From contig JAOGYN010000007.1 of NCBI GenBank assembly GCA_028112705.1, positions 1-64,000 of the forward strand: DNA of 64,000 nt, read 5' to 3'. Source of the DNA: GCA-002712045 sp028112705 (GTDB taxonomy: Bacteria > Pseudomonadota > Alphaproteobacteria > Rhodobacterales > Rhodobacteraceae). Under the pieces are notes generated by a model. The model did not search any database. It was not told where the DNA came from and saw only the letters and a list, made by a program, of their open reading frames with translations. The first letter of the stretch is position 1. Each line of letters begins with the position of its first letter. This document shows positions 52,143 to 61,136 of this stretch, one piece after another. A program made the position numbers and the translations under genes.

Positions 52143-53327
52143 ATGTTAGAAAACCTCCAACAACAGCCTTCAGATAAAATATTAGATCTGATGCAAATAT
52201 TTACAGAAGATACCCGTGAAAACAAACTAGACCTTGGAATTGGCGTTTACAAAAACGAATTGGGTAAAACACCAATAATGGAATCTGTAAAAAAAGCTGA
52301 AAAAATTTTATGGCTTAAAGAAGAAACAAAAGCTTATACTAAGCTTGCTGGTGACCTAAGTTACCTCAAAGCAATGAAGGGCTTAATATTAGCTGACAGT
52401 GTTGATGATGACAGAGTATCTGCAGCACATACACCAGGAGGAACTGGTGCTATAAGACAAGGGTTTGAACTAATAAGAATAGCCTCACCAAAAGCAAAAA
52501 TATGGATATCAAACCCAACTTGGCCAAATCATATTTCAATTTTAAATTTTCTAAATATGGACCATGAAGAATATATTTATTTTGACAAAAATACTTGTGA
52601 TTTAGACTTTGATGGCATGATATCAAGTCTAAACAGAGCAAAACCTGGTGATATAGTGTTATTACATGGTTGCTGTCATAATCCGACAGGCGCAAACCTT
52701 GATCAAAAGCAATGGCAAGAATTAGTAGACTTTTTGAATAAAAAACAATTACTGCCGTTTATTGACATTGCCTATCAAGGATTTGGCAATGGTTTAATTG
52801 ACGATGCTTATGGGGTTCGCTTGTTAGCAGAGCAATGTGATGAAATGATTTTAGCAGCAAGTTGTTCTAAAAACTTTGGCATTTACAGAGAACGCACTGG
52901 TATAATATTTACTATTTCAAAAGATGAAGAATGCAAAATATTATCACAAGGCACTTTAGCTTTTTTGAATAGACAAAATTTCTCATTTCCACCAGATCAT
53001 GGTGGGAAGTTAGTCTCATTAATATTGAATGATGAACATTTAAAAAAAAGCTGGATAGATGAGTTAGAAGGTATGAGATTAAATATGTTAGAAATTAGAA
53101 AAATGTTAGTCAAAGAGCTACGAATACTATCAGGATCCCACAGATTTGACTTTTTGGGCAAACATCGCGGTATGTTCTCACTCATCGGCGCAAGCAAAGA
53201 GCAGGTTATAGAAATTAGAAAAAAACATGCTATTTACATGATTGAAGATAGTAGAATAAATATTGCGAGTTTAAACAAAAATACCGTTGCTACGTTAGCA
53301 AATGCTATTATCGATGTTGGTGTTTAA
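52143..53327 (+). CDS. Aromatic/aspartate aminotransferase (class I, TyrB/AspC group)
   Basis: The 394-residue PLP enzyme starts MLENLQQQPSDKILDLMQIF and has KLDLGIGVYKNELGKTPIME near residue 33, VLLHGCCHNPTGANLDQKQW near 177 and the PLP Lys in LAASCSKNFGIYRERTG near 240. It belongs to subgroup I-alpha (AspC/TyrB). Linkage to sseA is interesting because transamination of cysteine gives mercaptopyruvate, the substrate of the neighbour; that is inference. Aromatic or aspartate specificity cannot be decided by eye. Confidence 0.9.
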   Translation: MLENLQQQPSDKILDLMQIFTEDTRENKLDLGIGVYKNELGKTPIMESVKKAEKILWLKEETKAYTKLAGDLSYLKAMKGLILADSVDDDRVSAAHTPGGTGAIRQGFELIRIASPKAKIWISNPTWPNHISILNFLNMDHEEYIYFDKNTCDLDFDGMISSLNRAKPGDIVLLHGCCHNPTGANLDQKQWQELVDFLNKKQLLPFIDIAYQGFGNGLIDDAYGVRLLAEQCDEMILAASCSKNFGIYRERTGIIFTISKDEECKILSQGTLAFLNRQNFSFPPDHGGKLVSLILNDEHLKKSWIDELEGMRLNMLEIRKMLVKELRILSGSHRFDFLGKHRGMFSLIGASKEQVIEIRKKHAIYMIEDSRINIASLNKNTVATLANAIIDVGV

Positions 53328-53333
53328 TGGTAT

Positions 53334-53648
53334 TCAGCCACAAAAAGTTCGACTCACATCATTATTTTCATCTAAAGTTATAGTTAACCGATTGGGTGAG
53401 AAGTCCATTGGTATAAAACTATCATGTGGGATTAAACGTTTCTCACCATTAAATCCAATTATATCCAATAAAATTTCTAATGCTTCTTTATTTTGACCTT
53501 TTAAATCAGTGAAGGCCGATTCATCACAAATATATACTGGTTCAGTTTCTACAATTTCCTCTTCCTTAAAATATAGGTCCTCGCAACCACTTAAAGTTGT
53601 AAAGAGCATTATACCAATCAAGGTCAAATATTTATAATAAGAAAACAT
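53334..53648 (-). CDS. Small lipoprotein with I78-type peptidase inhibitor-like domain
   Basis: The product of about 104 residues has a lipoprotein signal ending in LSGC. The mature part ends with SFIPMDFSPNRLTITLDENN and VSRTFCG; together with an earlier Cys (YICDESAF) this fits the I78 inhibitor family, in which a Cys pair closes a small fold with the RxxPG- or MDFxPxRL-type strand. It may guard the envelope against proteases, or simply be a family relative. It is convergent with the aminotransferase gene (6 bases apart). Confidence 0.7.
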   Translation of the reverse strand: MFSYYKYLTLIGIMLFTTLSGCEDLYFKEEEIVETEPVYICDESAFTDLKGQNKEALEILLDIIGFNGEKRLIPHDSFIPMDFSPNRLTITLDENNDVSRTFCG

Positions 53649-53776
53649 GGTCAAATTCCAAAATTATAGGTAATCAATTACGAAAACTTAACATTTCATA
53701 AGCACTTTACACAATAGGTTGCCTACTAGTTAATATAAAAAATCATAACGTAAGTAAAATCTTAAAGGTTCCTGAA

Positions 53777-54301
53777 ATGTATAAAAAGGAAATTATAAAT
53801 ACTGACCAACTAAATTTTCTAATAAGAAAATCAAAAATTGATGATGAAGAGCAAATATGGAAAATCTTAAAACCAATAATCAGAAATGGTGAAACTTACG
53901 CAATTGACCGAAATTTACCACGTAGATCAGTATTAAATTATTGGATGCATGGCAAAAATATTTGTTATGTTTTAGAAATTCATAATAAAATTTTAGGCCT
54001 TTACTATATGCGTGCCAATCAAGAAGGCGGTGGCAACCATATCTGCAACTGTGGTTTTGCTGTAATGGCTACGAAGACTAGAAATGGAATTGGTAGAAAA
54101 ATGCTAAACCACAGTTTAAATTTAGCTAAAGAAATGGGGTTTAAGGGAATGCAATTTAACCTGGTTGTTAGTAACAACAAATGGGCAATTAAACTTTGGG
54201 AAAGTGAAGGTTTCAAAATAGTTGGTCAAATACCATCTGCATTTAATCATCCAAATGATGGTTTAATTGATGCTTTTATAATGTTCAAAAGGCTATCATA
54301 A
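53777..54301 (+). CDS. GNAT-family N-acetyltransferase
   Basis: The 174-residue protein shows the acetyl-CoA binding region GFAVMATKTRNGIGRKMLNH near residue 93 and a C-terminal FNLVVSNNKWAIKLWESEGF near 130, typical of GNAT motifs A and B. It also has KIVGQIPSAFNHPNDGLIDA, common in relatives acting on small molecules. The substrate is unknown. It stands alone between the lipoprotein and fghA. Confidence 0.85.
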   Translation: MYKKEIINTDQLNFLIRKSKIDDEEQIWKILKPIIRNGETYAIDRNLPRRSVLNYWMHGKNICYVLEIHNKILGLYYMRANQEGGGNHICNCGFAVMATKTRNGIGRKMLNHSLNLAKEMGFKGMQFNLVVSNNKWAIKLWESEGFKIVGQIPSAFNHPNDGLIDAFIMFKRLS

Positions 54302-54359
54302 AATTAGACTTAACTAAAAATAAAATAACCCCTAATTAAAACATTGAAAGAGGAAACTA

Positions 54360-55190
54360 ATGGAAAAATTATCAGAAATTAAAGCATTTGGAGGTATTCA
54401 AGGAGTTTATTCACACTTTTCGGAATCAACTAATTGTGACATGACATTTGGATTATTCCTCCCAGAAGAGGCAAAATATAATCCTGTTCCAGTCTTATGG
54501 TATTTATCAGGCCTAACATGCACACATGAAAATGCCATGTCAAAATCGGGGGCCCAAAACTGGGCTGCCGAACACGGAATAGCCTTAGTTTTCCCAGACA
54601 CCTCTCCAAGAGGGCAAGCTATAGCTGACGATGACGCGTTTGATCTAGGACAAGGAGCAGGATTTTATGTTAATGCAACACAAAATCCCTGGGTACAAAA
54701 TTTTAATATGTGGGACTACATTACTGTAAGTTTACCTGAATTATTGTTCAACAATTTCTCACTAGATAGAAATCGACAATCAATCACTGGCCACTCTATG
54801 GGAGGACATGGTGCTTTGACAATTGCACTCACCCTTCCAGATACATTTTGTAGTGTTTCAGCTTTTTCTCCAATCACTAACCCTACCAATAGCGACTGGG
54901 GGGTTAAGCAATTTAATGCTTACTTAGGAAAAGATAAAACCACATGGCAGGCACATGATGCTAGTATTTTAATGAAGGAAAAAGGCTTTCCTGGACCCAT
55001 CTTAATAGATCAAGGTTCTTCTGATCAATTCTGGGATTTACTGAAACCTGAAGCACTAATTGATGCTATAATTGAACGCAAGCAAGCCGCAACCTTCAGA
55101 ATTCAAGAGGGTTATGATCATAGTTATTTTTTCATCTCAAGCTTTATGGAAGAACATATTTCTTTTCACGTAGATGCTCTTTATCGTTAG
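54360..55190 (+). CDS. fghA: S-formylglutathione hydrolase
   Basis: The 276-residue esterase D-type enzyme hydrolyses S-formylglutathione in glutathione-dependent formaldehyde detoxification. It has PVLWYLSGLTCTHENAMSKS near residue 43, the nucleophile elbow ITGHSMGGHGALTIAL near 143, LIDQGSSDQFWD with the catalytic Asp near 220 and EGYDHSYFFISSF with the His near 253. AGAGGAAACTA precedes the start. The partner formaldehyde dehydrogenase gene is not in the window. Confidence 0.95.
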   Translation: MEKLSEIKAFGGIQGVYSHFSESTNCDMTFGLFLPEEAKYNPVPVLWYLSGLTCTHENAMSKSGAQNWAAEHGIALVFPDTSPRGQAIADDDAFDLGQGAGFYVNATQNPWVQNFNMWDYITVSLPELLFNNFSLDRNRQSITGHSMGGHGALTIALTLPDTFCSVSAFSPITNPTNSDWGVKQFNAYLGKDKTTWQAHDASILMKEKGFPGPILIDQGSSDQFWDLLKPEALIDAIIERKQAATFRIQEGYDHSYFFISSFMEEHISFHVDALYR

Positions 55191-55263
55191 GGAAGTAAGT
55201 AAAGTTATGTAACACAAGATACAGATAATAGGGTCGTCCAACTGACTTTGATGGGGCAAAAAA

Positions 55264-55704
55264 TTGATTTATATTGATGCAGATGCGTGTCCAGTTAAAA
55301 ATGAAACAATCAGTGTAGGGTTGCGTCATAAAATCAAAGTTATTATTGTCTCAAATGGAGGAATAAAGCCAAACACAAGCCCTATGGTAGAAAATATCAT
55401 AGTGGAAAGTGGCCCTGACGTTGCCGACAAGTGGATATCAAGTCATGTGCAAAGATTTGATATAGTTATTACGAATGATATTCCACTTGCCTCTGATGTT
55501 ATAAAATTAGGTGCACTTGTTTTAACTTCTTATGGTAAAAAACTAGATTCAAGTAATATTGGACCAGTATTAGCTACACGAAATTTAATGTATGAATTAC
55601 GTTCAGAAAATAATTTTCTTCAAGGTAAAGGAACTATGTTTTCAAAAAAAAATCGCTCAGACTTTTTAAATAATTTAGAGAAATTAATTCGGTCAGTTAA
55701 TTAA
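55264..55704 (+). CDS. UPF0178 (YaiI/YqxD, DUF188) family protein
   Basis: The 146-residue protein starts IYIDADACPVKNETISVGLR and contains VIIVSNGG, DVADKWISSHVQRFDIVITNDIPLA in pieces, and RSDFLNNLEKLIR, all typical of DUF188. The conserved Asp residues suggest a PIN-like nuclease fold, but function is not established. It starts with TTG; no better start is seen. Confidence 0.87.
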   Translation: MIYIDADACPVKNETISVGLRHKIKVIIVSNGGIKPNTSPMVENIIVESGPDVADKWISSHVQRFDIVITNDIPLASDVIKLGALVLTSYGKKLDSSNIGPVLATRNLMYELRSENNFLQGKGTMFSKKNRSDFLNNLEKLIRSVN

Positions 55705-55724
55705 AATTAATTTTAACAATGATC

Positions 55725-56534
55725 CTAATGAATAAAAACGTCGGTTGCATCAATCTGAGTTCGTCCCCCATCAACCATTAAAATTTGACCCGTCACGAAA
55801 GAAGCACTTTCTGAAGATAGGTACTGAACGGCATCAGCGACTTCTTTTGCTTCTCCAATTCTATTTAATGGAGTGGCAGCCACTATTTTATCACGACTTC
55901 CCTCATTGAATTTTAAAGCCTCTTTTAAAGAACCACTCATAACTGATCCAAAGCAAACCGCATTAACTCTTATTGAATAGCTTGCCAATGCGACTGCCAA
56001 CGAGCGAGTCAGTTGCTCAACTGCAGCACAACTTACAGAATACCCTAAAATTTCAGGTTGGGCGCGGCGTCCAGCCATGGATGTCAGATTAACAATACTA
56101 CCTATACCAGTTTGAGAATTTTCAACATTTTTAGCTTGATATATCATCCTTTTTGCAACCATTTGACTTATACGTAAATTCGTTATTAAATTTTGATTAA
56201 GTAATATTTCAAAAGAATCTTCCTCAAAATTTAGAGGGTCTGATGTTAGGAACTGCCTACTAGCATTAACTAAAATATCCACTCTATCAAATTCGTCAAT
56301 CACCGCTGATAATAGATTAGCTTGCGTTAGTTTTTCCCTTAAATCCCCTGAAAAAAATATCGCACGACCCTTTTCATTTTTTAAAGAATGAATTTCTTCT
56401 TTTAGCTTATCTTCGTCTAAATCGGCAAAAACTACATTTGCTCCATTTTGGACAAAATGTCGAGCTATTGCTAATCCGACACCATTTGCAGCTCCAGTTA
56501 CGATAGCTGTTTTCCCTAAAATCGAAAAAGACAT
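55725..56534 (-). CDS. Short-chain dehydrogenase/reductase with atypical active site
   Basis: The 269-residue SDR has the NAD(P) motif TGAANGVGLAIARHF near residue 14 and FADLDEDKLKEE after beta-2, whose acidic residue suggests NAD. The catalytic Ser (Ser152 in IVNLTSMAG) and Tyr (Tyr165 in LGYSVSCAAV) are present, but the YxxxK Lys is Cys169 (codon at 56028-56030). The NNAG segment is VNASRQ. The C-terminal VTGQILMVDGGRTQI is normal. It may be inactive, altered in mechanism, or use another base. It is encoded between UPF0178 and the RsmC-like gene. Confidence 0.88.
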   Translation of the reverse strand: MSFSILGKTAIVTGAANGVGLAIARHFVQNGANVVFADLDEDKLKEEIHSLKNEKGRAIFFSGDLREKLTQANLLSAVIDEFDRVDILVNASRQFLTSDPLNFEEDSFEILLNQNLITNLRISQMVAKRMIYQAKNVENSQTGIGSIVNLTSMAGRRAQPEILGYSVSCAAVEQLTRSLAVALASYSIRVNAVCFGSVMSGSLKEALKFNEGSRDKIVAATPLNRIGEAKEVADAVQYLSSESASFVTGQILMVDGGRTQIDATDVFIH

Positions 56535-56564
56535 AAAATACCCTTTTTATAATATTTTTAAATT

Positions 56565-57572
56565 TTACCTATTGAGTAAATTCTTTGGTTTTTTTGCTTG
56601 AATTATTTTGAACCCTGATTGGACATGGCTTATTGTAACATTCTTAAATAATTTAGATATATTTTTCTCATACGGCAACTGTCTGTTTGCTACCATTACT
56701 AAAGTACCATTATTATTTAACATCTCAGTGGCTTTTGTAATAAAGTCGTTACCCACACTTGAATCAGACGCTTGACCCAAATGGAAAGGCGGGTTCATGA
56801 TCACAATATCATACTGCCTTTTGGCATTTATTTTCATTACATCGATCCAATAAAACGTTGCGCGAGGATCATTAATGTTTAATTTCGCACTTTGCATGCT
56901 AGGGTAAAATCCCTCAAAGATATCTATTTTATCTATGTTTTGTTTTAATGCTTCGACTGATAACCATCCCCACCCAGCCCCTAATTCAGCTACTCGACCT
57001 TTTAACATATTCTTAAAGAATGCGGCTAATTGGTAACTTCCCTTATCAATTCGTTTAGATGAAAACATACCTTCAGCTGTAAAAAATCCATCCTCATTCT
57101 TTTTTATATTAGCATCTTTTTCCCATCCATTTAAAATTTTTTCATCAATTTTTTTTGGATCAAAACAGAAAGCTTTACCGTGGTTTTTAATCGATATATT
57201 TGAGATTTCTGTTATTTTACTTATTTTTTTTAAATAACTATCAATACCATCTTTTTTATTACCATCCACAATTATACAGTTATTTGTCATTTTAATTGTT
57301 TTTGCAATATTACCATAACCTTCAATTTTTGATTTTGGAATATGCACGATACTAACATCGGTATTTTGAGTCATTTCCACAGAAACTGTATAACCAAAGG
57401 TATCTAATTCATCATAAAAAGTGGCAAATGATTGAACCAGTATTAAATTAGCAGAAGAAAAAGACCCGTAAGGTACATCGGTTTTAGCATTTATAACAGT
57501 CAAATTGTTTTTTTCTGAAAGACAAATATTACTGAAATTAATTACTTCTAATAATCTATGCTGTCTTGTCAT
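56565..57572 (-). CDS. RsmC/RlmG-like rRNA guanine-N2 methyltransferase
   Basis: The 335-residue protein has a degenerate N-terminal domain and a C-terminal catalytic domain with GRVAELGAGWGWLSVEALKQ near residue 191 for SAM binding and DIVIMNPPFHLGQASDSSVG near 255, the NPPF motif of N2-guanine methyltransferases such as RsmC (16S G1207). The usual arrangement of two duplicated domains is kept. Target base is inferred from the family. The neighbours are the SDR and clpS, all on the minus strand. Confidence 0.85.
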   Translation of the reverse strand: MTRQHRLLEVINFSNICLSEKNNLTVINAKTDVPYGSFSSANLILVQSFATFYDELDTFGYTVSVEMTQNTDVSIVHIPKSKIEGYGNIAKTIKMTNNCIIVDGNKKDGIDSYLKKISKITEISNISIKNHGKAFCFDPKKIDEKILNGWEKDANIKKNEDGFFTAEGMFSSKRIDKGSYQLAAFFKNMLKGRVAELGAGWGWLSVEALKQNIDKIDIFEGFYPSMQSAKLNINDPRATFYWIDVMKINAKRQYDIVIMNPPFHLGQASDSSVGNDFITKATEMLNNNGTLVMVANRQLPYEKNISKLFKNVTISHVQSGFKIIQAKKPKNLLNR

Positions 57573-57593
57573 TTTTAATAAATAGGTACATGC

Positions 57594-57926
57594 TTATTCT
57601 TTCTCCATAGTGCACTGCAACGGGTGCTGATTTTGTGAGGCACAATCCATAACTTGCGCTACCTTTGTCTCAGCAATTTCAAATGCAAATACCCCCACTA
57701 CTGCCAAGCCATTTTTATGTACAGCAAACATAATTTCAGCTGCTTTAGAATTATTCATCCCAAAAAATCGTTCAAGAACGTAAACCACAAATTCCATAGG
57801 TGTGAAGTCATCATTCAATAATAATATTTTGTATAACGGTGGTTTTTCCGTTTTAGATTGGGATTTAGATGCAAGAATAGTATCTCCATCATCATTACTT
57901 CCCACTGTAGAGGTTATTTTTATCAA
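57594..57926 (-). CDS. clpS: ClpS, ClpA adaptor for N-degron substrates
   Basis: The adaptor of about 110 residues delivers proteins with destabilising N-terminal residues to ClpAP. The core has YKILLLNDDFTPMEFVVYVLE near residue 32, with the NDD-TPMEFV pocket, and MFAVHKNGLAVVGVFAFEIAE. I placed the start at a TTG at 57926 because GGAG precedes it; a TTG at 57941 is in the same frame. clpA is 20 kb away, unlike enterobacteria where the two are adjacent. Confidence 0.93.
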   Translation of the reverse strand: MIKITSTVGSNDDGDTILASKSQSKTEKPPLYKILLLNDDFTPMEFVVYVLERFFGMNNSKAAEIMFAVHKNGLAVVGVFAFEIAETKVAQVMDCASQNQHPLQCTMEKE

Positions 57927-58194
57927 ACCGCAAAACTCCAATTTACTTTAAAACCGACTCACTCAGGTGCTATATATAAGGACTAATAAATTATATCAAA
58001 TCACTACTTTGATTTAATTTAAACTTAAATCTAATCCTAATTTATATTTTCCAGTGAACCATAGATTTATGGCTACTTATAATTAAGAAAATTAGACGTA
58101 ATCTTAGTTATTTACTATAATTATTTCATATGTTAGCCATTAATATAACAAGACTGCGATAAATGCAGCAAAGAGGCAGAAAAGGGCGGGCTTT

Positions 58195-59520
58195 TTGGAG
58201 ACCTGGCTAAAAATTAAAAAATTGTACCTGTATACGGTATGTCTTCTGGTAGCTTCATTTTTATTAGCAGAAGCAGCGCCTTATGCTGATATGGTAATGG
58301 ACGCTCGTTCTGGAAAAGTTTTACGATCTCGTAATGCTGACACTCGTTTGCATCCAGCTTCACTAACAAAAATGATGACTTTATATATAGCTTTCGAAGC
58401 AATTGAAAATGGTGAAATAGACGTAGATAAAAAGGTAAAAATAAGCCGCAATGCAGCTAACGAAAGACCCTCTAAACTAGGCTTAAGAGTAGGTCAAAAA
58501 ATTACACTAAGACTCCTATTAAGAGCTGCAGCAGTTAAATCAGCAAACGACGCAGCAACTGCGATTGGAGAAGCTATATCTGGCTCAGAAGCTGCATTTG
58601 CTCGCCGCATGAACAGAACAGCAAAAAGCCTTGGGATGACCCGGACAACCTTCAAAAATGCCCATGGGTTAACAGAAAAGGGACATTTATCTACCGCCCG
58701 TGACATGACAGTTTTGGGAAGACATCTTATGTATGACTTTCCAGGTTATTATCCAATGTTCAAAAGAAAAACAACTATTGCTACCAAAAAAGTTAGAAAT
58801 ACTAATCGTAAATTTCTTGCCGCTTATAAAGGTGCAGATGGCATTAAGACTGGGTATACTCGTAAAGCTGGTTTTAATTTGGTTGCTTCTGCAGAAAGAA
58901 ATGGGAAAAGAGTTATTGCAACTGTGTTTGGTGGAAAATCCACACGAACTCGAAATATCCAAGTTGCAAAATTACTAGATTTAGGCTTTGAAAGAACTTT
59001 AGAAAATGTAGAATTAATACCGCCAATGCGGTTATTTCAGGAAACTCCAAAAGATCAACCAAATAACATAATTGTAGTTAAAAGCTTACGTCCTAAAATC
59101 AGAACAGATTCTGAAAGCAACAATATCTTATTGGCAATGGCTTTAGATATTGCAAAGACCGTTAAAATTGAAACTCCAGAAAGAGTAACAAAAATAATAG
59201 ATATAGTTGATATGAATTCATCAGAAAAACTTAATAATTCTAGAGATTTGATTGTTGTGTCTCGAGATAGCAGTCCACAAATAAAAAACTGGAAAGTAAA
59301 CTTAGGACTCCATAACACAAAATTCCAAGCAGAAAAATCACTATTAAAAGCAGCATTACATGAGCTTTCATTGCTCGAGGGTGCTAAGCGGAAAGTAATA
59401 AATAAAACTAGAGGTTTTGAAGCAACTTTTTCTAATTTAACAAAGAGCAAAGCTCTTAAGGTTTGTGTGAAATTATTAGCACGCAATTTTAAAAATTGCC
59501 AAGCTCAAGGGCCAACTTAA
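58195..59520 (+). CDS. D-alanyl-D-alanine carboxypeptidase with SPOR-like C terminus
   Basis: The 441-residue penicillin-binding protein trims peptidoglycan pentapeptides. A signal peptide (LYTVCLLVASFLLAEAA) precedes a peptidase S11 domain with SLTK near residue 57 (nucleophile Ser), SAN near 116 and KTG in GADGIKTGYTRKAGF near 219. The last 80 residues (WKVNLGLHNTKFQAEKSLLK, then LKVCVKLLARNFKNCQAQGP) look like a SPOR domain, which binds denuded glycan strands at the septum. The TTG start is uncertain; no ATG fits. It is divergent from clpS. Confidence 0.9.
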   Translation: METWLKIKKLYLYTVCLLVASFLLAEAAPYADMVMDARSGKVLRSRNADTRLHPASLTKMMTLYIAFEAIENGEIDVDKKVKISRNAANERPSKLGLRVGQKITLRLLLRAAAVKSANDAATAIGEAISGSEAAFARRMNRTAKSLGMTRTTFKNAHGLTEKGHLSTARDMTVLGRHLMYDFPGYYPMFKRKTTIATKKVRNTNRKFLAAYKGADGIKTGYTRKAGFNLVASAERNGKRVIATVFGGKSTRTRNIQVAKLLDLGFERTLENVELIPPMRLFQETPKDQPNNIIVVKSLRPKIRTDSESNNILLAMALDIAKTVKIETPERVTKIIDIVDMNSSEKLNNSRDLIVVSRDSSPQIKNWKVNLGLHNTKFQAEKSLLKAALHELSLLEGAKRKVINKTRGFEATFSNLTKSKALKVCVKLLARNFKNCQAQGPT

Positions 59521-59540
59521 AGTGATTTAAGTTTCAATAA

Positions 59541-61136
59541 TTAAATATTATTTACAGCCAGGCCAAAGGCAGCATTTATTAAACTTTTAGTATACGGGCT
59601 CTCAGGAGAGTTGAAGATTTTAACTCCCTCACCTGTTTCTACAATATCACCATTATTCATCACAATAACGTTGTGACTTAAAGCACGCACAACTTTGAGA
59701 TCATGACTTATAAATATATATGCTAATCCATATTTTTGCTGCAGATCGCGTAGTAATTTAACAATTTGCACTTGAACAGTTTTATCTAATGCCGAAGTTG
59801 GTTCATCTAAAATAACTAATTTTGGTTTCAAGATCATAGAGCGTGCAATTGCTATCCGTTGCCTTTGTCCGCCAGAAAACTCATGTGGGTACCTACTAAC
59901 CATAGATGTTTCAAGACCAACTTCGATTAATATTGCTAAAACTTTTTTTTCAATTTCTGAAGAGGATAGAGAACTATGGATAACCAAACCTTCGGAAATA
60001 ATTTGACCAATAGTCATTCTAGGAGATAAACTTCCATATGGATCTTGGAAAATCATTTGAATATCACGCCTGAGAAATTTTAAATTTCTGCCGCGCATTT
60101 TGTTGATAGATTTACCTGCAAAGCTCACATTACCAGAAGAGGATATAAGGCGCATAATTGCCAGCCCAAGTGTCGTTTTTCCAGAGCCACTCTCACCCAC
60201 AATTCCCAATGTTTCGCCAGCGCAAACTTTAAAGGAGGCACTATTTAATGCTTTAATATTTCCAACATTTTTTCGAAGTAAACCTTTTTTAATTGGAAAC
60301 CAAACTTTTAAATTGTGGGTTTCAAGTATTTTTTTTGAAAAGTTTAGATTATTTAAAGGGCTATGATCCAATTCTGAAGAAAGTAACATTTTGGTATATT
60401 TATGTGTTGGATGATTAAATATTTCTCGTGTAGCGCCTGCTTCAACAATCTTCCCAGCTTGCATTACACAAACAAAATCAGCAATCTTTTGCACTATACC
60501 CAGATCGTGAGTAATGAATAAGAGGCCCATTCCTTCTTTTTGCTGAATGCCTTTAATCAGTGTTAGAATTTGCGCTTGAATTGTAACATCCAACGCCGTT
60601 GTTGGCTCATCCGCTATTAATAAATCTGGCTGGTTAGCCAAAGCCATTGCAATCATTACTCTTTGCCTTTGTCCGCCTGAAAGTTGGTGTGGGTAGTCAT
60701 TCAAACGTTTTTCAGGATCTCTTATCCCAACTTTTTCTATAAGGGTTAATATAAGGTTATTGGATTCCTTTTGATTAATATTTTGATGTAGATTTATACT
60801 CTCTCTAAGTTGTTTTGATATAGTATGAAGAGGATTTAAGGATGTCATTGGTTCTTGAAAAATAAAACTAATATCGTTACCGCGCACCCTTTGTAATACT
60901 TTTTCAGAAGCACCTAACAATTGATGGTTTTTATATTTAATGGAGCCAGTCAATTTGGCATTATCAGGCAGTAAATCAACAGTAGATAGTGCTGTTACAG
61001 ATTTTCCAGACCCACTTTCACCAACTATTGCAACTGTTTCACCTCTCTTGATTTTAAATGAAATGTCATCAACTACATTTCTCTCATTACCAAATGAAAC
61101 ACTTAGATTCTTAATTTCTAATAATATATTATTCAT
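59541..61136 (-). CDS. yejF: YejF-type double ATP-binding subunit of a peptide ABC importer
   Basis: The ATPase of about 531 residues is a fusion of two oligopeptide-type NBDs. The first has GESGSGKSVTAL, LSGGQRQRVMIAMAL and LLIADEPTTALD; the second has GESGSGKTTLGLA, FSGGQRQRIAIARSM and LVILDEPTSALD. The start at 61136 overlaps yejE by 4 bases (ATGA). It powers the Yej importer for oligopeptides (also used by microcin C in E. coli). Confidence 0.93.
   Translation of the reverse strand: MNNILLEIKNLSVSFGNERNVVDDISFKIKRGETVAIVGESGSGKSVTALSTVDLLPDNAKLTGSIKYKNHQLLGASEKVLQRVRGNDISFIFQEPMTSLNPLHTISKQLRESINLHQNINQKESNNLILTLIEKVGIRDPEKRLNDYPHQLSGGQRQRVMIAMALANQPDLLIADEPTTALDVTIQAQILTLIKGIQQKEGMGLLFITHDLGIVQKIADFVCVMQAGKIVEAGATREIFNHPTHKYTKMLLSSELDHSPLNNLNFSKKILETHNLKVWFPIKKGLLRKNVGNIKALNSASFKVCAGETLGIVGESGSGKTTLGLAIMRLISSSGNVSFAGKSINKMRGRNLKFLRRDIQMIFQDPYGSLSPRMTIGQIISEGLVIHSSLSSSEIEKKVLAILIEVGLETSMVSRYPHEFSGGQRQRIAIARSMILKPKLVILDEPTSALDKTVQVQIVKLLRDLQQKYGLAYIFISHDLKVVRALSHNVIVMNNGDIVETGEGVKIFNSPESPYTKSLINAAFGLAVNNI

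Noticed and set aside
57995..58013. ATCAAA/TTTGAT inverted repeat between clpS and the carboxypeptidase gene
   Set aside because: Six-base A-T-rich arms in an AT-rich 268-base divergent gap; not distinguishable from chance. Nothing else definite is seen in that gap.
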